From DASXUX01 sp036504595 (GTDB taxonomy: Bacteria > Planctomycetota > SZUA-567 > H5-PLA8): DNA of 64,000 bases. Both the position numbers and the translations under genes were made by a program. Position 1 is the stretch's first letter. Every line of letters begins with the position of its first letter. Positions 44,223 through 53,607 of the stretch are shown piece after piece. The notes below the pieces were generated by a model. It did no database searches and was not told where the DNA came from. It was given only the letters and a program-made list of their open reading frames with translations. The stretch lies in assembly GCA_036504595.1 (NCBI GenBank), contig DASXUX010000023.1, positions 1 through 64,000 on the forward strand, read 5' to 3'.

Positions 44223-44425
44223 GCGAAAACATATCGTACCACAAACGTGACTTTGCTCAATGTGCGATGAGACATCCAAAGGCGGAGCTGCCTCGCGTTG
44301 TCGAAGCAAGTCGCGTGGCTGAACCTCTTTTTTAGGTGTCCAATTCCATCGGGAGGTTGCCCCGTGAGCGCGCGGCTGTATGAATGACACCAGACACCTC
44401 CTTGGAAAGGGCCACGGAATCGATC

Positions 44426-45826
44426 ATGCAGAACCTCGACACACGCGGGATCACGTTTCAGACTGATTTCACAGCAGACGAACTGGCGAAGCGGCGCGAA
44501 CGGCTCACGGAGAAAATGGGTTCCGGCGTGGCGCTGCTGCAAGGCGTCACTGTGCCGGCGGGCTTCGACGCGGTCCGGCAGAACAACGAGATCTACTATC
44601 TCTGCGGCGTCGAAGCCCCGCACGCGTATCTGTGGATCGATGCCGCGGCAGACATCTCGCGGCTGTATCTCCGGCCCCGCAATGAAAAAGAGGAGCGCAA
44701 TGAAGGGCCCAGTTTGTCGAGCGACGACGTCGAACTTGCGCGGAAGCTGACGGGTGTCAGCGAGGTACGGCCGCTCTCTTCGCTGCCGGAAGACTTGAAG
44801 GGACAGAAGCTCCTTTACCTTTTGCATGCGGGCGCCGAGGGCCGCTGCATGTGCCGCGACACGCTCTCGTTCATGCAGCGCTGCGTGGATGCCGACCCGT
44901 TGAACCGGCGGCCGTCGGCGGAAGCAAATCTGATCGCTCGCGTGAAGGACCTTTGCCCGGATGCAGAGATTCGCGATCTCTCGCCGCTGATCGACGGTTT
45001 GCGGCTCGTCAAGAGTCCCGCGGAAGTCGCCGTGCTGCGCCAGGCCGGGCGGCTGTCGGCGCTGGCCGTGACGGAAGCGATGCGCAGCACGCGTCCCGGG
45101 GTGATGGAATATCAACTCGGTGCGATCGCCGACTACATCTATGAAATCAACGGTGCGCGCGGGCCGGGATACCGGGCGATTATCGCCGGCGGCAGCAACA
45201 TCTGGCTGACGCATTATTTCCGCAACGCTTGCGTGCTGAGCGACGGCGATCTGGTGCTCATGGACTATGCGCCGGACGTGAACAACTACACCAGCGACAT
45301 CGGGCGCATGTGGCCGGTCAATGGCAAGTACTCGCCGCCGCAGCGAGAACTCTACGGCCTGATCGTCGAATACCATAAGACGATGCTCTCCCTGATTCGT
45401 CCGGGCCCGACGCCGGAGCAAATCCATCTGGAAGCCGCCGCGAAGATGCGGCCGGTGATCGAAAACTGGACGTTCTCCAAACCGGCCTGGCGAAAGGCCG
45501 GCTTTGCGCTGCTCGATTTCAAGGGGCATCTCTCGCATGGCGTGGGCATGGCCGTGCACGAAGCCGCCAGTTATTACGGCAAGCCGCTCGAACCCGGGCG
45601 CGTTTTCGCCGTCGATCCTCAACTGTGGGTGCCGGAAGAAAAGATCTATGTTCGCTGCGAAGACACCGTGGCCGTAACCGAAAATGGCTGCGAAGTCTTG
45701 ACCGCCGCCGCGCCCCTCGAACTCGATGACATCGAGCGGACGATAGCAGAGAAAGGGATGTTGCAGACGTATCCGGCGCATCCAGAACCCCGTCCTCCCT
45801 TCTGTAAAAAAGTGCACATGTGGTAG
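44426..45826 (+). CDS. M24-family metallopeptidase (Xaa-Pro aminopeptidase type)
   Basis: Cytoplasmic metalloaminopeptidase of 466 residues: an N-terminal creatinase-like domain and a pita-bread catalytic domain. Metal ligands in order are D in LMDYAPDVNNY, D in TSDIGRMWP, H in LSHGVGM, E in PEEKIYVRCED region and the final E of CEDTVAVTENG. The ATG at 44426 is preferred because the upstream in-frame ATG at 44384 would add 14 residues of no family similarity; neither has a strong ribosome-binding site. The last residues (CKKVHMW) are encoded by the first copy of the GTAAAAAAGTGCACATGTG repeat, and the stop codon follows directly. Confidence 0.85.
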   Translation: MQNLDTRGITFQTDFTADELAKRRERLTEKMGSGVALLQGVTVPAGFDAVRQNNEIYYLCGVEAPHAYLWIDAAADISRLYLRPRNEKEERNEGPSLSSDDVELARKLTGVSEVRPLSSLPEDLKGQKLLYLLHAGAEGRCMCRDTLSFMQRCVDADPLNRRPSAEANLIARVKDLCPDAEIRDLSPLIDGLRLVKSPAEVAVLRQAGRLSALAVTEAMRSTRPGVMEYQLGAIADYIYEINGARGPGYRAIIAGGSNIWLTHYFRNACVLSDGDLVLMDYAPDVNNYTSDIGRMWPVNGKYSPPQRELYGLIVEYHKTMLSLIRPGPTPEQIHLEAAAKMRPVIENWTFSKPAWRKAGFALLDFKGHLSHGVGMAVHEAASYYGKPLEPGRVFAVDPQLWVPEEKIYVRCEDTVAVTENGCEVLTAAAPLELDDIERTIAEKGMLQTYPAHPEPRPPFCKKVHMW

Positions 45827-46396
45827 GTGCCACGCTTGTGTTCGCGCCTCGGCGCGGACTCAAGCGTGCCCTTTCACCCTGCCTGACCTCGTGCCCGCTC
45901 TTCCCTTCTGTAAAAAACTGCACATGTGGTGTGTGCCACTGCATCCGGCTGCGGCACCGCCGCCTCGACAGCGCTTCAGCGCAGTTCCCAGCAGTGCCTT
46001 CTCGGCCAAACCGCTGCAAACATTCCATTACTGTCCATGCAGTGTTGGTGCTGTTCCGTAGCCGCGGAGCGGCGGAACACGGGTAGCCCGCAGCGTAAGC
46101 TGCGGGGTTGCATGACCTTGGGTATCAAAAGCCTCGGAGAGGCGACACAACGATCTGCAGAAGACTGAGCGCTTGACCTTGTAAAAAACTGCACATGTGG
46201 TGATGCCTCGCTTGTGTTCGCGCCTTGGCGCGGATTCAAGCGTGCCCTTTCGCCGTGCGGAACCTCTCGCCCGCATCTCCGCTCTGTAAAATAATGCACG
46301 TGTGTTGATTGTTGGATTCCATCCTCAAGCCTCCAGTGTCCAACTCTGCACAATGCGCCGTACTCGCCCATCGGCCTGTAAAAAAGTGCACATGTG
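45802..46396. repeat. cluster of five GTAAAAAA-GTGCACATGTG elements with a duplicated hairpin unit
   Basis: Copies at 45802-45823, 45908-45929, 46179-46200, 46284-46304 and 46376-46396, all in the same orientation. After the first and third copies there is a near-identical stretch of about 55 bp (45827-45885 and 46204-46260) holding a stable hairpin, CACGCTTG...TTCGCGCC paired with GGCGCGGA...TCAAGCGTG. A further hairpin CCCGCAGC/GCTGCGGG lies at about 46087-46106. No supported gene is present in 45827-46556; the last part, 46440-46550, is AT-rich and featureless to my reading. Confidence 0.75.
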
Positions 46397-46556
46397 CACA
46401 CCCCTAATCCATCAGTTGTCAAAGAACACTTCAGCATTGACAGAGTATCTCAATCCGCCCCGTATAACTATGACGTTCCAGCCACCAAAATGTTGCAAAG
46501 ATTTTGGATTTATTTAATATAATGATGTATGTGAACTAAGGCGTTCTTTTGCTGCG

Positions 46557-49193
46557 TCACCGCGATAGCAGTCGCTCCAGCGCTTCCGGGTCCGCCGGCT
46601 TTGTGATGTGGTGGTCAAAGCCGGCCTCTTGGGCCAGTCGCCGGTCTTCCTCCTGGCCGTAACCGGTCATGGCAATCAGGTACGTCGCGGACAACTCGGG
46701 GTTCGCACGAATCGCTCGAGCAATGTCGTATCCGTTCATTCCACCGGGCAGGCCGATGTCGCAGAGCACCACATCCGGGCGAAACTCCTGCGCGCGTTTA
46801 ACCGCTTCCATGCCAGAGTGCGCGATGCTCACTTCATGGCCGACATACGTGAGCAGCAGCGACAGGCTTTCCGCGGCATCCAGATTATCCTCAACAAGCA
46901 GAATGCGGTGCGCGCGCACGCTGGGCTCAACAGGTTTGACGGGTTCGGGTTTCGCCTCGGCCTCAACCGGCAACCGGACTGTGAAAGTTGAGCCGTGCCC
47001 CATGCCGCGGCTTTCGGCGTGGATTTCGCCTCCATGCAACTCCGTCAAACCTTTGACGAGTGCCAGCCCCAAACCCAGTCCGCCACGACTGCGGCCAACG
47101 CTGCTCTCGGCTTGGTGGAACGGCTGAAAGATGCGGCGCATCGTCTCCGGCTCGATACCGATGCCCGAATCCTGGACCATGATCAGCGCTCGCTTGTGCT
47201 CTCCGGCGCCCAGACTCAGGCTGACCTTTCCGCCCGCATCGGTAAACTTGATCGCGTTGTTCACCAGATTGCCGGCAATCTGCTGCACGCGCGCGGAATC
47301 CCCGAAGATCCAGACCGGCTGCTCCGGCAAGCAAAGCTCCAGTTTCAACCCTGCGCTTTCGCAAATGGATTCGTAATCCTGCGCGACATCGGAAAGCAAG
47401 GCCGTCAGGTCGATATACTCCCGCTTGAGCTGTATCTTCCCGCGCGAGATCCGCGAAACGTCCAGCAGGTCATCGATGAGCCGCGCCATGTGAGCGGTTT
47501 GGCGGCTGATGATCCCTCGCGAGCGCAGCAGCAGCGGATCGGACGTCTCCGCGCGCTTTTGCAGATGGACCGCCGTGTGGATGGCGGCCAGAGGATTCCG
47601 CAGTTCATGGCCGAGCACCGCGAGAAACTCATCTTTGCGGTGATGCGCTTCCGTCAGTGCCTGTTGGATCTCCCGTTGTTCGGTAATATCCGTGCTGGTT
47701 CCAATCCAGCGCGTCACATTGCCGGCGCCGTTGCGGATCGGAACCGCTCGCGAAAGGAACCAGCGGTAGTGGCCATCCTGGCCGCGCAACGGGAACGTGT
47801 CTTCCCAGACCTCGCCGCTCTCGAAACACTGGCCGATCTTCTCCACCACCCGTTGCGCATGTTCGGGATGAAGGACGTTCTGCCATCCCCAACCCTCCAC
47901 GTCCTTCAAGGCGGTGCCCGTGTAGTCGTACCAACGCCGGTTGTACCAGAAGGTCCACCCGGACTTGTCGGCCATCCAGGCAAGCTGCGCGATGTTATCG
48001 GCCAGCGTCTGAAAGCGCTCGGCGCTCTCTCTGGACGCCTCTTCGGCGCGCTTGCGCGCCGTGACGTCCTGCTTGATCGCCACGTAATGCGTGATCTGTC
48101 CGCGCTCATCGCGCAGCGGGGTGATACCCATCTCCTCGTAATACAGCGAGCCGTCCTTGCGGCGGTTGAGTATCTCGCCGCGCCAAACTTCGCCGCGGTG
48201 GATCGTTTCCCACAGGCTGCGGTAAAAGGCCTCGCTATGTTGCCCGGAACTGAGGATGCGATGACTTCGGCCAACCGCCTCCTCCGCACTGTATCCCGTG
48301 AGCTCTGTAAAGGCCCGATTCACCCAAACGATCGTGCCTTGGCGGTCGGTCTTGCTCAACGAGACCGCGTTGGGCGCGGCCTCCAAGGCTGCCGCCTGCA
48401 AGCGCAACTGCGCCTCGGCCGCTTTTCGAGAGCCGATGTCCACGACCGTGCCCACGGAATAAAGATAATATCCCGCGTCGTTCCGAACGGCGGAAACCGC
48501 GACGTGGACCCAGAGCGGCGAGCCGTCTCGTTTCAAGTAGCGTTTCTCGTACTGAAACATTGGCAGCCGGCCTTCTTTGATCTGAGCATTGAGCTCGTCG
48601 CTCCGGGGACGGTCCTCGGGATAGGTCAGATCGTGAACGCTCATCCCCAGCAGTTCCTCGCGGGTGTAGCCGAGCATCTGGCAGAGGAAATCATTGACCG
48701 CAACCAAGTGACCATCGCGGTCTATCTCGGCGATGCCGCTGGCGGCGTTATGGAAGGTCGCTCGCAGCCGCGCTTCGCTATCCCGCAGCTCCCGGCTCAG
48801 TCGCCGCTCTTTCTCGTGGATGGCTTTGCGGTACAGCGTCTTCTGTACCGCAAACGGCAAGGCCTCCAGATAATGGTGCTCCGGATCCCTCACTAGAAAG
48901 TCGTCGGCCCCGCGTTCCAAGATGCCCAGGTCCGATTCGTCCGGCGCGTCGGTGACCAGGACAAATGGTGTATCCGTAATCTCACCCAACAGCCCTTTCG
49001 ATTCACCATCAGGCAGGTGATTGGCGGCGATGATCACGTCGAAGCGGGAAGCGGACAAGGACGCGCGAGCGGCGCCCATCGTCTCAGCCACGGTCACGTT
49101 CCAGCCCAGCGCTCTGTCACGCACCATTTCCAGAAAGTGCTGCCGGTCCGTACCGTCGCCTGCGATGTACAGAACGTTGGCTGGTTTGCTCAT
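46557..49193 (-). CDS. hybrid sensor histidine kinase with PAS domains and C-terminal receiver
   Basis: Signal-transduction protein of 878 residues with no clear membrane segment. Order: a degenerate receiver-like N-terminal domain (1-115; the usual phospho-Asp segment reads FDVIIAANHLPDGE without the strand-end Asp), three PAS domains (about 145-260, 265-385 and 395-510), HisKA with VLGHELRNPLAAI (about 525), a HATPase domain (DSGIGIEPE, GGLGLGLAL), and a receiver (about 760-875) with VVLCDIGLPGGMNG and ITKPADP. PAS motifs of the LGYTREELLG type suggest cytoplasmic ligand or redox sensing. No DNA-binding output is attached, so a partner is expected. Confidence 0.88.
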   Translation of the reverse strand: MSKPANVLYIAGDGTDRQHFLEMVRDRALGWNVTVAETMGAARASLSASRFDVIIAANHLPDGESKGLLGEITDTPFVLVTDAPDESDLGILERGADDFLVRDPEHHYLEALPFAVQKTLYRKAIHEKERRLSRELRDSEARLRATFHNAASGIAEIDRDGHLVAVNDFLCQMLGYTREELLGMSVHDLTYPEDRPRSDELNAQIKEGRLPMFQYEKRYLKRDGSPLWVHVAVSAVRNDAGYYLYSVGTVVDIGSRKAAEAQLRLQAAALEAAPNAVSLSKTDRQGTIVWVNRAFTELTGYSAEEAVGRSHRILSSGQHSEAFYRSLWETIHRGEVWRGEILNRRKDGSLYYEEMGITPLRDERGQITHYVAIKQDVTARKRAEEASRESAERFQTLADNIAQLAWMADKSGWTFWYNRRWYDYTGTALKDVEGWGWQNVLHPEHAQRVVEKIGQCFESGEVWEDTFPLRGQDGHYRWFLSRAVPIRNGAGNVTRWIGTSTDITEQREIQQALTEAHHRKDEFLAVLGHELRNPLAAIHTAVHLQKRAETSDPLLLRSRGIISRQTAHMARLIDDLLDVSRISRGKIQLKREYIDLTALLSDVAQDYESICESAGLKLELCLPEQPVWIFGDSARVQQIAGNLVNNAIKFTDAGGKVSLSLGAGEHKRALIMVQDSGIGIEPETMRRIFQPFHQAESSVGRSRGGLGLGLALVKGLTELHGGEIHAESRGMGHGSTFTVRLPVEAEAKPEPVKPVEPSVRAHRILLVEDNLDAAESLSLLLTYVGHEVSIAHSGMEAVKRAQEFRPDVVLCDIGLPGGMNGYDIARAIRANPELSATYLIAMTGYGQEEDRRLAQEAGFDHHITKPADPEALERLLSR

Positions 49194-49536
49194 ACCACCC
49201 TCCGTTCAACAAAAGGCGTCGAAAGAGTTACAGAGGAGTGCGTCGAATTGGCAACTTTCGTGGGCCAACGAGAAGAAAGCGAACGCCCCTCCCGGCGGTT
49301 CTCCATAGCTCCAGGCATATTCACAGGCCCCGGTTGAAGCTCGTGTGCGCCGCGCCAGAACAGAAGTCGATAACATATGCAAGCATTAAGCACGGCCTCA
49401 CTGCGAGCGGAGGCATGCAAACCGCGTGCGCTTCCCGGGGACGTGCCAAAGTCGAGCATCGCCCTGGAAAATATCAAAACGTTGCGGGACTTCCTAGATC
49501 GGACAAGCCGGACACGGCGAAATCCGAACCTGCATC

Positions 49537-49639
49537 CGAATGATGAATGATGAATGCGGAATGATGAATATGGCTGCAACGGCGCAAGAGCCAACGCCAT
49601 AGACCTAATTCCGCATTCATCATTCCTCATTCATCATTT
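49537..49639. repeat. inverted heptanucleotide arrays, GAATGAT family
   Basis: Left units 49537-49570 (GAATGAT, GAATGCG) and complementary right units 49608-49639, loop about 37 bp. The 685-bp gap 49194-49878 holds this element, a second array at 49827-49877 and no convincing gene. A minus-strand frame 49627-49809 has coding-like content (YGVTGNLRTAAFRVVPSY) but only a TTG start, and could be a gene remnant. Confidence 0.8.
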
Positions 49640-49826
49640 CTTCGAGTTTCAAAATCTTGTCCAAAAAGCACAAGATTCAAGTACGAAGGGACTACTCGGA
49701 AAGCAGCCGTGCGAAGGTTTCCCGTGACACCATACACAATCTCGTCGCTCTCCGCATCGGTCTGCAGAGACAGCACCGCCCGATGCCACCCTTCGGCGGC
49801 GCAAAGCACAACCGTATCTCGCCCTA

Positions 49827-49877
49827 GACCCTGAACCCTGAACCCCGAACCCCGAACCCCGAACCCTGAACCCTGCC
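49827..49877. repeat. heptanucleotide array, ACCCTGA/ACCCCGA family
   Basis: Seven heptamers in a row, alternating ACCCTGA and ACCCCGA. The array ends 2 bp before the stop codon of the next minus-strand gene (49879-49881). Confidence 0.8.
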
Positions 49878-49878
49878 C

Positions 49879-50478
49879 TTACGGTTCCAGCTTGATCGCG
49901 AAGCTCTTCACCGCCTTCTTAGCTTTGTCGGTGAAGCGGATGCAGCCTTGCCAGTTGTTGGCTTCGTTGATGACTTTGAAGACCAGCACATTCACGCCTT
50001 TGTTCAGCGTGACGTTCTGAGCCTGGTCCGAATCTTTTTCGATAGTGCGGGTTTCCGTGAACTTCACGAGTTCCTTGCCGTTCAGGTAGACCTTGCCTTC
50101 GTCGTTGCTGCCCATTTGCAGCGTCAGGCCGGCCTGTTCGGCGTCGCTGACCAGGTACGCGACCGCGTAGCCGATGCTCTGCTCGGTGATCTGCCCGAGT
50201 ATTTCGCCAAAATCGAAGTAGTAGTCCTTCGCGTGGATCTTCTTCCAGACGAGATCCTTCTTGTCGATCGTGACTTTGTCGCCGGCCTTGGGCTGAATCT
50301 TGCCTTCGTCCTTGATCTGCTGCTTGTCAAGATCCTCCGCGCCCGTGTTCTCAATCGCAATCGGCGCCAACACCAACCAGTCGCGGATAAACCCTTCATC
50401 ATCCGTCTTGAAGTCCTCCGCCCGCACCGTCACGCCAACCAGCAACAGCACCAAGAGTGCAAACAATGTTTTTCGCAT
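49879..50478 (-). CDS. secreted beta-sandwich protein, 199 aa, function unknown
   Basis: Signal peptide (LFALLVLLLVGVTVRA), then a single domain with a jelly-roll pattern like the galactose-binding domains appended to glycosidases: DFGEILGQITEQSIGYAVAY, then LGSNDEGKVYLNGK-type strands (seen here as QMGSNDEGKVYLNG), NVTLNKGVNVLVFKV. This pattern is common in PVC secreted proteins and resembles the beta-sandwich at the start of the HzsA-related protein. GGAGGGGG lies upstream of the ATG at 50478, downstream of a long composite repeat array; it probably belongs to one operon with the GDSL-type gene. Confidence 0.65.
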   Translation of the reverse strand: MRKTLFALLVLLLVGVTVRAEDFKTDDEGFIRDWLVLAPIAIENTGAEDLDKQQIKDEGKIQPKAGDKVTIDKKDLVWKKIHAKDYYFDFGEILGQITEQSIGYAVAYLVSDAEQAGLTLQMGSNDEGKVYLNGKELVKFTETRTIEKDSDQAQNVTLNKGVNVLVFKVINEANNWQGCIRFTDKAKKAVKSFAIKLEP

Positions 50479-50489
50479 GACCCCCTCCT

Positions 50490-50575
50490 TCACCAGACCA
50501 CCAGACACCAGACACCAGACCACCACTCACCACTCACCACTCACCACTCACCACTCACCACTCCACCCCTCACTC
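50490..50575. repeat. composite heptanucleotide array (CACCAGA then CACTCAC/CACCACT families)
   Basis: Two different heptamer families stand side by side: CACCAGA units (50490-50522) and CACCACT units (50521-50575, the complement of GAGTGGT). Together they fill the whole gap between the GDSL-type gene and the downstream secreted-protein gene. The stop codon of the GDSL gene (50570-50572) lies in the array. Confidence 0.8.
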
Positions 50576-51784
50576 CTCTTCCTTCGGCTCAAAATACTTC
50601 AACAAAATCCTCCCCACGACCTGCTTGCCGCGCGAGTTCGCGTGGATCGGATCGCGCATGAACCACTCCTGCGGATGATTTTGCAGGCGAATGTACTGAT
50701 CCCACACCGCCCGAATGTCGAAAAACTCCACCTTCTCTTCGTGAGTCATCCGGGCCAGGCGCGAACGGAATTTCTCAACCTGTTCGAGCGCCTCACCTTT
50801 GTTCTTGGCGCGTTCAACATGGTTCTTCTTGCAGAGTTCTTCCGGACAGATCGCGCCGCTAAGCACCAGGATTTCGGGATCGATGGACGCGCGCACCTGC
50901 TTGATCACGCTGCGAATGGCTTCGGCATCGTAACCGTTGCTGATGCCCGCGATCACGAGCAGGTCGGGTTTGAAGCGGCACACATAGTCCTGCACGCGAT
51001 TTTCGTCTTTGTAGTACTGGCAGCCCGTGCCCCCGCGCACGGACGTGATGACCTCGATCTTCGCCTTCGGGTACTTGCGCAGGAGCGGGATTTCGAACAT
51101 CGAATTGCTGGAATCGTTGGCGATGCTGTCGCCCAGCAGCACGATTTTCAGCATGCCGCCTTCTTTGAGCTTCTGCATCGTTTTGGGCAAATGGCCCCAG
51201 CGTTCGGCGGCGGGAGAAAAGCGCAGCAGCGGATTGTTGGCGGCGATCCCATCGATCCACTCGCCAGCAGTCGCGGCATCGACGTCCTCAAGGCTGACGT
51301 TGCTCACACGCAGAGAGTCTTCGGCAATCGGCTGAAAGCGCAGGCGGACTTTGGTGGCCAGCGCGTGCGCGCGGAAGCAGAACTCATTTTTCTGCCACGC
51401 GCTGGCCGTGTCGATTGAATCGTAAACGTCCGCGACAATCTCGGCCCCCGCAGCATCGACAAACACCGCTGACCAATAGGCCGGCTGAGGAGTCCTCGCG
51501 GCAAAGCGCAGCCGATAGTACGCCAGCGGCTTGACCTTCAGGTCGGGAGTCTGCCAATAGCCGCGCTTCACCGCCAGGTGACCTGGTTCGTTCCCTGCTG
51601 AGTCTGGGCGGTGCCAAGCGCCGGAGAATTCCTGCTTGCCGAACGCCGCGCGCACCCAGCCTTCTTTCGCCGGATCGGTGGCGAACTCGGCATTCAGCAG
51701 AACAGAAGGTGTCTCTCCAGCCATCGCCTGACTCCTTGAACCGAGGAGGGCCACGAGAAGCAGAAGGGCCAGACCGCGTCGCAT
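50570..51784 (-). CDS. secreted SGNH/GDSL-type esterase or lipase-fold hydrolase
   Basis: A 404-residue exported protein with signal peptide (ALLLLVALLGSRSQAMA). A beta-sandwich (about 30-175, carbohydrate-binding-like) precedes an SGNH hydrolase domain: block I LLGDSIAND with the nucleophile Ser, a Gly/Asn segment (IAGISNGYD), and the final DPIHAN carrying the Asp and His. Members deacetylate or de-esterify glycans. GGGAGG precedes the ATG at 51784. Confidence 0.8.
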   Translation of the reverse strand: MRRGLALLLLVALLGSRSQAMAGETPSVLLNAEFATDPAKEGWVRAAFGKQEFSGAWHRPDSAGNEPGHLAVKRGYWQTPDLKVKPLAYYRLRFAARTPQPAYWSAVFVDAAGAEIVADVYDSIDTASAWQKNEFCFRAHALATKVRLRFQPIAEDSLRVSNVSLEDVDAATAGEWIDGIAANNPLLRFSPAAERWGHLPKTMQKLKEGGMLKIVLLGDSIANDSSNSMFEIPLLRKYPKAKIEVITSVRGGTGCQYYKDENRVQDYVCRFKPDLLVIAGISNGYDAEAIRSVIKQVRASIDPEILVLSGAICPEELCKKNHVERAKNKGEALEQVEKFRSRLARMTHEEKVEFFDIRAVWDQYIRLQNHPQEWFMRDPIHANSRGKQVVGRILLKYFEPKEEE

Positions 51785-51863
51785 GGGCGTCCCTCCCAGA
51801 TGTTCGATGAGTCCCAGAGTGTAGGCTTTTCGCGAACAGAAGTCCAGAAGTCTGAAAGACGCG

Positions 51864-51888
51864 ACACCAGACCACCCGACCACCAGAC
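51864..51888. repeat. heptanucleotide array, CACCAGA family
   Basis: About three CACCAGA-type units between the GDSL gene start and the REP at 51885-51908, the latter directly abutting. Confidence 0.65.
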
Positions 51889-51908
51889 AATTTGGCAAAA
51901 TGTCTTAC
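51885..51908 (-). repeat. REP element at the 3' end of the hybrid kinase gene
   Basis: On the minus strand GTAAGACATTTTGCC followed by AAATTGTCT: the foot is GTAA instead of GTAG and the hairpin arms have one base less than the RAYT-flanking copies. The TAA of the foot is the stop codon of the kinase gene. Confidence 0.7.
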
Positions 51909-53446
51909 AGACTGCACGCAGCGGCGGGAGTTGAAATCGCGGTATTGATCTCGCGGAGAAGCTTTGCGGGCGTGAAGGGCTTGACCACAAATCCAGCGGC
52001 CCCCAAACGGCTGGCCTGGACACGGACGGCGTCGTCGGCTTCAGCGCTGACCATGATCACCGGCACGCTGCTCGTCGCAGGGCAGTGTTTCAGGTTTTGG
52101 AGCGTTTGCAGGCCGTCGGCGCCCTTCATCGCGATGTCGAGGAGCACGGCATCGACCTGGGCGTCGTTGAGCTGCGTGCGCGCCTCCTCGAAGCTGCTCG
52201 CGCCGAGCACCTGGTAGCCAGCGTATTCGACAACGGAACGTGTGGAAGCCAGATTGTCTTCATCGTCATCCACCACCAGGATGACGCGGCGCCGCCGGTC
52301 GGGTTCAACCTGTTCTTCGTGCGGAGTAGACCCGGCGGCCGGTTGCCGAGCCAGCGGGAGCGTGAACGAGACGCGCGTGCCGCTGCCGGGTTGGGAGACG
52401 ATCTCGATCTTGCTGCTGTGCACATCCAGAATGCGTTTGACGATCGCCAGCCCCAGGCCGAAGCCCGCGCCCCGTTCCCAGCGCACGATTCCGCCGTCAG
52501 CCGCATCGAAAAGATGCGCCAGCTTCTGAGGATCGATGCCGCAACCTGAATCCGTAATGGCCACGCGCACGCCTTCATCGCCGCGCCGGACGACGGACAG
52601 ATTGACGCTTTCTTTCGGCGCCGTGAAGGTGATAGCGTTCTCCACGAGATTGTTGATGACTTCGAGAATCAGCTCGCGATCGGCATACACGTAGAGCGGC
52701 TCCAAGGGCCAGCTTTGCCCCAGCGTGATTCCTTTTTCCATGCACGCGCGCGTGGCGGTGGTGATCGCTTCGCACAGCACCGTGCGCAGATCGAAAACGC
52801 TCGGCGCCCATTCCAGGCGGCGGGCTTCCAGCCGCTGGTATCGCTGAATGCTCTCGACGCAGTGTGTGAGCCGTTCGGCGTTGCGGAAGATCGCCTCCAC
52901 TTTGTCGGTTTGCGCCGCGGACATCGGTCCCAGCCGCCCGCTGGACAGAAATTGCGAATAGATGCGCAGACCGACGAGCGGCGTGCGAAGTTCATGCGTG
53001 ACGGCCGAAAGGAATGCGGTGCGCGCCTCTTCGATCTGTTTGAGCCGCGTGCACTCGGCCTCCGCCCGGGACAATCGCTCGTGCAACGCCGCGACTTCGC
53101 TGCAGCGCTTTATCGCCGCAATGAGCGCGGGCTCCAGGTCATCCGAGAGCAGCACAAAATCGGTCGCGCCGTTCTGCAAGGCGGCCGGCGCGTTAGACTG
53201 CTGCTCGGCCGTAAAGGCTGCAATGATCGGTGTAACGTCGCAGGCTTTGCGCAATTGACGCAGCGTCGTCCAAGCCGGGTCCACGGTCCGGTGCTGCCAC
53301 AGGATCAGATCCACGCTACCGCTGCGCAACGAATCTTCGAACGCCGCCGCCGAGGTGACCGTAGCGGCCGGTTCGGCAGTGCAGACAATCTGGCGTGTCT
53401 TGCTGAGGAGTCTCGGGTCGGGGTCAATGAGAAGGACGTTGCGCAT
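51905..53446 (-). CDS. hybrid histidine kinase with degenerate N-terminal receiver
   Basis: A 513-residue soluble kinase. Order: a receiver-like domain (1-115) in which the phospho-Asp strand reads DLILWQHR, so the acceptor Asp appears lost; a short coiled coil; HisKA with AVTHELRTPLVGL (about 150); a HATPase domain (ITDSGCGIDPQ, GAGFGLGLAIVKR); and a C-terminal receiver (about 385-505) with VLLDIAMKGADG and VVKPFTP. The ATG at 53446 gives a start directly in front of the first strand. It is divergent from a single-domain response regulator, a likely partner. Confidence 0.85.
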   Translation of the reverse strand: MRNVLLIDPDPRLLSKTRQIVCTAEPAATVTSAAAFEDSLRSGSVDLILWQHRTVDPAWTTLRQLRKACDVTPIIAAFTAEQQSNAPAALQNGATDFVLLSDDLEPALIAAIKRCSEVAALHERLSRAEAECTRLKQIEEARTAFLSAVTHELRTPLVGLRIYSQFLSSGRLGPMSAAQTDKVEAIFRNAERLTHCVESIQRYQRLEARRLEWAPSVFDLRTVLCEAITTATRACMEKGITLGQSWPLEPLYVYADRELILEVINNLVENAITFTAPKESVNLSVVRRGDEGVRVAITDSGCGIDPQKLAHLFDAADGGIVRWERGAGFGLGLAIVKRILDVHSSKIEIVSQPGSGTRVSFTLPLARQPAAGSTPHEEQVEPDRRRRVILVVDDDEDNLASTRSVVEYAGYQVLGASSFEEARTQLNDAQVDAVLLDIAMKGADGLQTLQNLKHCPATSSVPVIMVSAEADDAVRVQASRLGAAGFVVKPFTPAKLLREINTAISTPAAACSL

Positions 53447-53607
53447 AGCTTCGCACCTGCGCTCTCTATACAGCAATGAGTCTACCACCTGGGCATTGCC
53501 TGACGTGAAAATTCGAAACAGGGTCTTTTCCTATCATGTTGCGGCGTTTGCGACCGCGGCCTGAAAGTTGCACGGGGTGCGTTTAATATGGCAGGGAGAC
53601 GAAAACC

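Noticed and set aside
46995..48896. 633-codon frame antisense to the PAS hybrid kinase
   Set aside because: It exists because the kinase gene has high third-position GC; it has no ribosome-binding site or domain pattern.
49627..49809. 60-codon minus-strand frame with coding-like composition
   Set aside because: Only a TTG start, no ribosome-binding site and its C-terminus runs into a heptamer array; kept as a possible remnant in the repeat entry only.
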